Part shown: positions 58,040 to 64,000 of the stretch, one piece after another
Position numbering within the stretch: the stretch's first letter is position 1
Layout: each line of letters starts with the position of its first letter
NCBI RefSeq assembly: GCF_012489685.1
Contig: NC_080044.1
Span: forward strand, 71,782,732-71,846,731
Source: Lotus japonicus
Taxonomy: Eukaryota > Streptophyta > Magnoliopsida > Fabales > Fabaceae
Length of the DNA: 64,000 nucleotides
Direction: 5' to 3'
Position numbers and translations under genes: made by a program
The notes under the pieces: model-generated
Database searches by the model: none
Told to the model about the DNA's origin: nothing
The model's input: the letters and a program-made list of their open reading frames with translations, nothing else

Positions 58040-58620
58040 TGACCTATTGATGCTTTTGGATAATTGTCTTCACCGCTCAAACATTGCAGAATTTGCTACA
58101 CACTGCTTGTGTGATTGCATTCATGCGCGAGAAATTTGGACAAGATTTGATGTGTCGTCAGAACCAGCTTTCTTCGAACTTTGGCTGGATTTCTTATCGA
58201 ATACCATAGTGCAGGTTTGCCATTATTTTATGGTGGCTCGGGCGTTGGGGCAATAGTGTCGTTTTTAAGGATTCTTTGTGGATTGTGGATTATATCCTAC
58301 AGTAAACCATGACGTCAATTAAGAAGTTTAATGAGTCCCCGAATCCATCTTTCACCTCTGTCTCTTCCTACTCCAACAAACGTCTTTGGTCTTGCCTTAG
58401 TGGTTTTGCAGTTAAGCTCAACACTAATGACAACTTTGATTTGCGCAAGCAACTGATTGGTTTTTGTGGTCTTGTTTGTAATGTTTTTACTTCTTGGCTG
58501 AATGGTTTTTCAAGCTCCTCTAGTAGACCATATGTGCTCTCAGCTGAGTTGATGACCATCAAACATGACCCTTCTCTTAGCCACAATGATTTGGTGCTAA
58601 ATTGAATAAGAAAATGGATA
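58040..58620 (+). pseudogene. LINE remnant: zf-RVT and RNase H-like pieces
   Basis: THCLCDCIHAREIWTRFDVS matches the zf-RVT region (HCLRDCP-A--IW). About 300 bases on, LSGFAVKLNTNDNFDLRKQL, IGFCGLVCNVFTSWLNGFSS and YVLSAELMTIKH match the start of the RNase H-like domain (KLN-DG, GFGGL-R, WL-GF, AEL-AI-HG). Stops separate the two, and key acidic residues are changed. Confidence 0.65.
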
Positions 58621-59009
58621 GATAAGAGAAATGTGCCACAATATGAGATTGATATGCCTAAAAACACTACAAGGATGAGAACACTTAACAAAAGCCTAAG
58701 TAGAGCAACTCACACTCTTAGGTTTTCTGAAAACTGCTTACTGAAATGTGTCTTTTGTCTGTTGTCTTGTTGGGAATTTAAAAATTTGGTATTTTTAAAT
58801 TTGAGAACTTAATATAGGTAAATTAATAAAAGATGCATGTATAAAGGACTAAAATAAAAATTTCCACTTTACAATATTTAGTGCATTTGTCATTGAAATG
58901 TATGGTATTTTAAAATTCATAAAGAATACTAAAATAATTGTGAATAAGAAATCTTAGAAATATGAAAGTACTAGGCATTTATAAATTGTGAAAATAATTG
59001 AGTACCTAC

Positions 59010-61618
59010 CAATGACGAAGATAAACACGGCACGGTAAAACATCATCACGCCAAATCTTATGGATCTCATACTCTCCATATTGTTCAAAATATATTTCCC
59101 TGCCCTCTGCAAAATACAATAAGGCAGAGGTTATTATATATAACAATTTTTTAAAACTGTTTTAATATCCTTCTCACATTGATAAACTCACTTATACAAA
59201 TCATTTTCCCATTATCATAATATGTTTCCTTCAAAATCTTTTTCAATTTACTCCTAATTCCTAGTAAAATCATACGCCTAACACACCTTGATTTTTTTCT
59301 GGTTAACTTAATAATTTTGAAACAACTCGTAATTTGTAACATTACCAATGCATCTGAATTTAAAGAATTCTTCATCGGTGTAAGAAGTACAAAGGACCTG
59401 CATCGATGACACCGCAATACAAGCAAACAATTATTACACCATAGCTTGCAAAAACAAAATAAGCTTAGTACTACTAAAGTTAAGAGTAGGAAGATTGATA
59501 CAAATTAAATGAATCATTTGAATTTAACATACTGCTGGATTGGTAAAGGGCTTCCCATCTAGTGATTCAGGGACAACCTATATGAGACAACAATAAATAA
59601 ATATCAAATTATCCTTGGAACTCTTGAAACAGTTGTAGGATTGGAATTGATAAACAAAAATTAAAAACTAGAGTAAAATACACTTACCCCCCTCAAGGTT
59701 TGCTAGAAAAACACTCCACCCCATTCTTATTCAAAATATACACTCCACCCCACTCATTTTATCATGTTAACTCCATCCAAAAGATGCTAACGGAATATTC
59801 CATTCAAATCAAAATTATTTAATGCAAACTTATTTTTCCATTTCTTTTTTTTCTGGTTATTTTTTATTTTATTTTTTTCAAAAAAAAACCTCACTTTCAA
59901 ATAAAAATCGTTTAACGTCAGTTCCATTTAAAAAAAAAACGTTAGTTTCAACAAAAAAGAATATAACATCACAATTACTAGTAATACCCAGTTTATAAAG
60001 ATTTTTATAAATAGTGAATTATATAAAAATATTTCGAAATTAATTTCATACTAATTAAAATTTCACCAAATAAATACTAATTAAATTTCTTTTTCCTAGA
60101 TTTATAAAAAAAATGTTTCTTATGAATTCATTGAGTAATGTATGGATATTATTTAATAAAATTCTCTTATCATATATCAATAACATCCCTCATTTTCAAT
60201 TACTAAAAGTAATATATACTTTAACATTTAACATGTTATAACCAACACGATCATATTATCCAAATTAATTAATTAATTAAAATAATAATATAACTTTATA
60301 TTCTTTTATGGAGTGGAAGTTTAACGTACTTTTACCATAAGTTTTAATTTAAAACTATTTCATACATATTTATTCTTGAATTATTTTATAAAATGATTAT
60401 TTTATATACCAGCTCCAACAGTATGTAAGTATTGAGAATATTTGTTTGGTCAAATATTAGAAAGTGACATTTTTTTCTGAAAAAAAAAATAACCAGAAAA
60501 AAAAAGAAAAATAAGTTTACATTAAATAATTTTGATTTGAATGGAATATTCCGTTAGCATCTTTTTGAATGAGGTTAACTTGATAAAATGAGTGGGGTGG
60601 AGTGTATATTTTGAATAAGAATGGGGTGAAGTGTTTTTCTAGCAAACCTTGAGGGGGGTAAGTGTATTTTACTCTAAAAACTATCAACTCACAGCTACAA
60701 ACCGATATTCGCGCTCCCTTTTGATAAATGCTGGAATCTGATCACTCCATTGAAAGAGAGGAGAAAAAAACAATTGAAAAGTTAAAATATATTCCCAGAA
60801 ATACGCACCTTTGTGTATTTTTCTTTTGAATCATGATATTGTATTTATCATTTTTCTCTTTTTTTCCTCAAAATTATTTGAGTGGCTATCAAACATTTTT
60901 CTTATAAAATTGCCCCTTACCCTCACCAGTCAAATAATTGAAAGTTGTGAAGAAAAATAAACAAAAAAGTCAATACCTCTGTTTTTTTAATATCAAAAAC
61001 CGTGACTACAATAACTTCACCTTCACAAGGCTCAGCTGAGAGGCCAGCAATTTCCTGTAAATAAGCAACCAAATATGACATCACATCTAAAACTGAAAGC
61101 TTCTTTATTTCAGTCAAATTACATATAATAAGAAAAATTCAATTAACAACAAACAGAATGCAGTGCTAGTCGCCAATTTTTAATAGAAAAGTAAACATGA
61201 AGGAAAAAATTAATTAAGAAGAAGGAAATAGAGGTAGTTAGTTACCTCTGTTTTGAGGTTTGCGATGCCTTGAGTGAAGAAAAAGGCTCCAACGGCGGAG
61301 AAGAGGCGGCGGAAGCCGGTTAATCTGGCGATTCTGAAGTTAGTAAGGTTGGGGAATGTGGCTCTGGCACTTCTCTCTGTCACAAAGGAGTGAAATTAGT
61401 ATTAATAATAATAATAATGGAAGCAATATTTCAGCACATGGATGTGAAAGAGAAAGAGATTAGTTACCGGAGAGGAGAGAACCGTAGCCGCATATGGAGA
61501 TGTAACCGGCATCTTCTCCATCTGTTTGGAGGAGGGAGGAGAAGACGCCGTTGAGATCAGGGAACATGGAGATTGGTTGGCGTTTTTTGTCATCAGCTCG
61601 ATCAGACTTTGATTCCAT
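59010..61618 (-). CDS. Gene of unknown function with a GYGSL motif (possible gamma-glutamylcyclotransferase-like fold); terminal exon missing
   Basis: Seven exons join in frame: 61618-61468, 61376-61246, 61054-60977, 60737-60693, 59577-59533, 59397-59346 and 59106-59010. They give 199 codons plus two bases. The product opens MESKSDRADDKKRQPISMFP and has YISICGYGSLLSERSARATF, RIARLTGFRRLFSAVGAFFF, GEVIVVTVFDIKKTE, RFVAVVPESLDGKPFTNPAV, LCTSYTDEEFFKFRCIEGRE, and finally IHKIWRDDVLPCRVYLRH. The GYGSL loop is typical of the GGCT/AIG2-like fold, but the catalytic Glu was not located, so function is not assigned. The exon 7 donor (TG|GTAGGT) demands another exon, yet none was seen before the LINE remnant at 58040-58620. 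A 1-kb Mutator-like foldback occupies intron 4. The gene may be truncated or may have lost its end. Confidence 0.6.
59671..60674. mobile_element. Mutator-like foldback element in intron 4 of the GYGSL gene
   Basis: The termini are GAGTAAAATACACTTACCCC and its complement at the right end. The inverted arms extend about 200 bases (59671-59870 and 60475-60674). A perfect 9-base target duplication TAAAAACTA lies at 59662-59670 and 60675-60683. The interior is very AT-rich and codes for nothing. Confidence 0.85.
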
Positions 61619-62683
61619 TTTATAGACCTGGATGTTCGTTTTGTTTTGACAAAAGGTATGGGCATGAAAGAATAGATAGGTGTATTTTATAGAAATGATA
61701 TTGAGGTGATTTTCATTTTGTTGAAAAGTTAGAGCAAATGCCCACAACTCTCTTAAATGCTTATTAAGTCATTTTTTGCTTAGAAGTTCAAATAAAAAAA
61801 AGATGTTGCTCAAACATTTTGATATAAGGGTAAGAGATGATTTATATCTAAAATTGTAATTGCTTGTTTTGTATGAAGTTTGTGGCAATTGAAAGATAAT
61901 GTTTCCATTTGCAGTTCTTGTAATGTTCTGATAATAAATAAATAAACACGTCAAAGGTGATAAGAAAAATTAAAATTTTACATTAAAATCAATCATTGCT
62001 CAATACTTTTTAGTCCCACATTGTCAAGGCTTCTCCACCCTTCCTTCTCATTCGTCTATATAAAGGGAGTTTCTTCTCATATTACATCATCCAAGAAAAT
62101 CTAAGACTAAGCTCTAAAATAAACATTTAATAAAGTGCTTTGAGTCACACAAACATGGTGTAAAAACACAGAGTTTACACCCGAATTCAATTTTTTTAAG
62201 ATCTATTTTCGATCACGCAGGCTTGAAACTCGTGTTCTAGTTCAAACTAAGATCCGCTATGCTCTTATATTCTATGGTTCTCTGTGTTAATGGAGCCACT
62301 TGTGTGTTGTCTCTTCTTCGGTTTTCTTTTACATAGTGTATAAGAAAACTGTGAAAGACATAGCACATTAAGAGCACCTTTAAAATAGAGTGCAATGGAA
62401 CATAACAACCCAGTGCATCTGATTCATAACTTAAACATGTGTTATCTCATCTATGTGTGATTTGAAATAGACATATAAAAAAATTTAAAATAGGTACTCA
62501 AAACACCCAATTAGATGTTGATTTTTTACTTTAGCATTAGATATGATATGTATTGTTATAGGAAAATGAGATAGACAAAAAGAAAAAAATTAGTGGGAAT
62601 AAGATGTAAGATAAAATTTTATGGAAATATATTAAAGCTCTGAAAAGATCTAGGTTGTTACTTGCTAGTCATTATTAGTGGGT
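61619..62683. other. Promoter of the GYGSL gene and intergenic DNA with an LTR-like patch
   Basis: From about 62008 the sequence TTTTTAGTCCCACATTGTCA, then CTATATAAAGGGAG, then AACATGGTGTAAAAACACAG looks like a small LTR or promoter-bearing repeat (TATATAAA). Its ends could not be fixed. Otherwise nothing is recognised. Confidence 0.35.
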
Positions 62684-62740
62684 TGGGCTCGCCCCCAAAT
62701 TAACCATATCATATCTCAAATGATCTATAAGCCCAGCCCA
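62684..62740. promoter_or_regulatory. Site II-like elements upstream of the glycine-rich protein gene
   Basis: TGGGCT at 62684-62689, and AGCCCA at 62730-62735 and 62735-62740 (overlapping by one base), lie 200-260 bases before the ATG at 62942. Confidence 0.4.
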
Positions 62741-62941
62741 GCAAAGTCATTCACGTTTTGCCAAAACGACGTGGACAAGAAACCAAACGACATGAGATGG
62801 TATCGTGGTCAAACTGACACGTTAGCGTAAACATTGCAGTTTCCTCCGCGTTCCCCTATTTCGATTTCGATTTTGATTTTTCTTCTCCGATTCAGAAACA
62901 GAAACTAGGTTTTGCAGTTCCAATTGCGTGAAAATTTCACC

Positions 62942-63472
62942 ATGATCACGATGATGATGGTCGCTGACACCGTCGTAGTAACCGCCTCCAAAAGCCTCAG
63001 CGTCCTCCGTGCCTCCAATTCCCCCCTCGCCGATTCCTGCGCCGACCAGATCCGCGCCATGATTCAGACTTACGACGCCGTGGCTCCGCCGCCTGTCAAA
63101 CCCAACAGGTGTAGAGTATCTCGCCGGACGCTTCTCCGGCGGAAACAACGAACCAAACGGAGGCTATCGGGCGACGACGACAAAGGGAACGACGGGTTTT
63201 TATTCGGTGACGGTGGTGGAGATGGTCCTTTCAGCGGCGGAGGCGGCGGTGGAAGAGGGTGGAATTACAACAGATTTGGAGGTGGGAATAACTGGGAAGA
63301 ACCGTCGTTGCCGGACCCTGCTTTTGATTTCGTGTATCAGGTGCTGTCGTGGATTATGCTATCGAATTGCTTGCATTTCGCGTTCAAGAGGATTGTTCAG
63401 ATTGTTACGGATGGGTCGATTGTGGATTCTGATAGGGAAAAAGTTCCCGCCAGATTGGCTCCGGTTTGCTGA
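62942..63472 (+). CDS. Plant glycine-rich protein of unknown function, possibly organelle-targeted
   Basis: The ATG at 62942 opens 176 codons plus stop. An upstream in-frame TTG does not count as a start. The order is a short hydrophobic/Ser start (MITMMMVADTVVVTASKSLS), a basic block (RRTLLRRKQRTKRR), an acidic stretch, a glycine-rich linker (GDGGGDGPFSGGGGGGRGWN), then a conserved-looking hydrophobic helix region (PAFDFVYQVLSWIMLSNCLH followed by FAFKRIVQIVTDG) and DREKVPARLAPVC. One membrane-associated helix is possible near residues 125-150. Plant genomes hold proteins of this layout that are predicted for chloroplasts, but no function was recognised. Base composition of the first 250 bases is markedly GC-rich, as in many plant genes with long 5' exons. 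The minus-strand frame at 62822-63148 is a shadow. Confidence 0.75.
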   Translation: MITMMMVADTVVVTASKSLSVLRASNSPLADSCADQIRAMIQTYDAVAPPPVKPNRCRVSRRTLLRRKQRTKRRLSGDDDKGNDGFLFGDGGGDGPFSGGGGGGRGWNYNRFGGGNNWEEPSLPDPAFDFVYQVLSWIMLSNCLHFAFKRIVQIVTDGSIVDSDREKVPARLAPVC

Positions 63473-64000
63473 ATCGGTGAAGTTCTGAGCTGATCAACAA
63501 ATCAATTCTTTGTTGGGTCGTGATTGGCTATTGCTTCCTTGTTCAATTGGGTAATTACTGTAAATATTGTACAGAATATATCATTTAATATCTAATAATT
63601 ACATGGTGATTAATTTAATTTGCTGTATTTATCAATAGTTTGAGTACATAGACTGGTTTTTAGAATCTAAGTACTAGCAATTGTGATTAAGGAAGAAAAA
63701 ATGATCTAGGTTGAAGTATTGATCATTACTACATGGTGTTGGATGATCAATGTGTTATTACTACATGATGTTGGATGATCAACATGTGTTGTTTCCTAGG
63801 TGTTTTGTTGGTTTCCATAGTTTCCCTTGTTGCCAAATATTCTTTGTGAACCTTATGTAAGGTTCATAGCAAGTTGGATATGGAATTTTCATACAATTGA
63901 AAACACAATAACTCATTGTGCTTTTGTTCTGCTCTTGATGATTTATATGTAGAACCTGGATTTGGGTAATTACATTATGCTTTTCTACTGACTAATGTCT
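63473..64000. other. 3' UTR and downstream DNA with a small tandem repeat
   Basis: ATTACTACATGGTGTTGGAT (with GATCAA following) at 63725-63750 is repeated at 63757-63782 with one mismatch, period 32. Nothing else was recognised. Confidence 0.4.

Noticed and set aside
62822..63148. Minus-strand open frame over the glycine-rich protein gene
   Set aside because: Antisense shadow of a GC-rich real exon. Its composition (Gly/Arg/His-rich) mirrors the plus-strand gene.
1..64000. CRISPR array, operon, phage or bacterial island
   Set aside because: No regularly spaced repeats with unique spacers exist. Genes have plant introns and no operon layout.

Overview
This window is nuclear DNA of a flowering plant, most likely a legume. 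The evidence is GT-AG introns, long AT-rich intergenic stretches full of MITEs and decayed retroelements, and proteins that are clearly plant in type (TOPLESS corepressor, PPR proteins, GH28 pectinase-like enzyme, SMAP1). The repeat styles (SINE, Mutator-like foldbacks, LINE RNase H remnants) resemble those of Fabaceae. Lotus japonicus or a relative is a guess from pattern, not a proof.

Layout. 1-346: first coding exon of a WDR43/UTP5-like WD40 gene running off the left edge (minus). 2730-5387: six-exon GH28 polygalacturonase-like gene (minus). 6.8-11.7 kb: decayed LINE RNase H sequence and MITEs. 11757-19793: complete 25-exon TOPLESS/TPR corepressor gene (minus, 1130 aa). 20.9-25.7 kb: a dense block of MITEs, a SINE and a decayed LINE. 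25910-30878: complete 17-exon PUM24/Puf6-like pumilio gene (plus, 642 aa). 31376-32686: four-exon J-domain protein (minus, 266 aa). 33772-35051: a Mutator-like foldback carrying tRNA-like pol III boxes. 37193-37438: diverged second copy of the SMAP gene. 38.5-40 kb: two RNase H remnants and a SINE with target-site duplication. 41388-43262: intronless P-class PPR gene (plus). 45.1-45.8 kb: retro-inserted chimera with a J-domain fragment. 47-56 kb: three related 0.6-1 kb repeats (A, B, C), a TRIM-like element, the intact SMAP1/CSNAP-like gene (50499-50684), a second Mutator-like foldback, and a PMEI-like gene lacking a start. 56223-57740: E-class PPR gene (minus). 58.0-58.6 kb: LINE remnant. 59010-61618: seven exons of a gene with a GYGSL motif whose last exon is not found. 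62942-63472: a glycine-rich plant protein (plus).

The genes do not form an operon-like unit. Two (WDR43-like and PUM24) belong to nucleolar pre-rRNA processing. Two are organellar RNA-binding PPR proteins. TOPLESS and SMAP1 both touch auxin signalling, but in different ways. Nothing here is a clearly new biological system. The most unusual structures are the foldback whose arms are built from tRNA-like modules, the natural empty-site comparison for the TRIM-like element, and the J-domain/LINE chimera. Intron-exon joins were made by eye from splice sites plus protein continuity. All are phase-consistent, but none is confirmed by transcripts.
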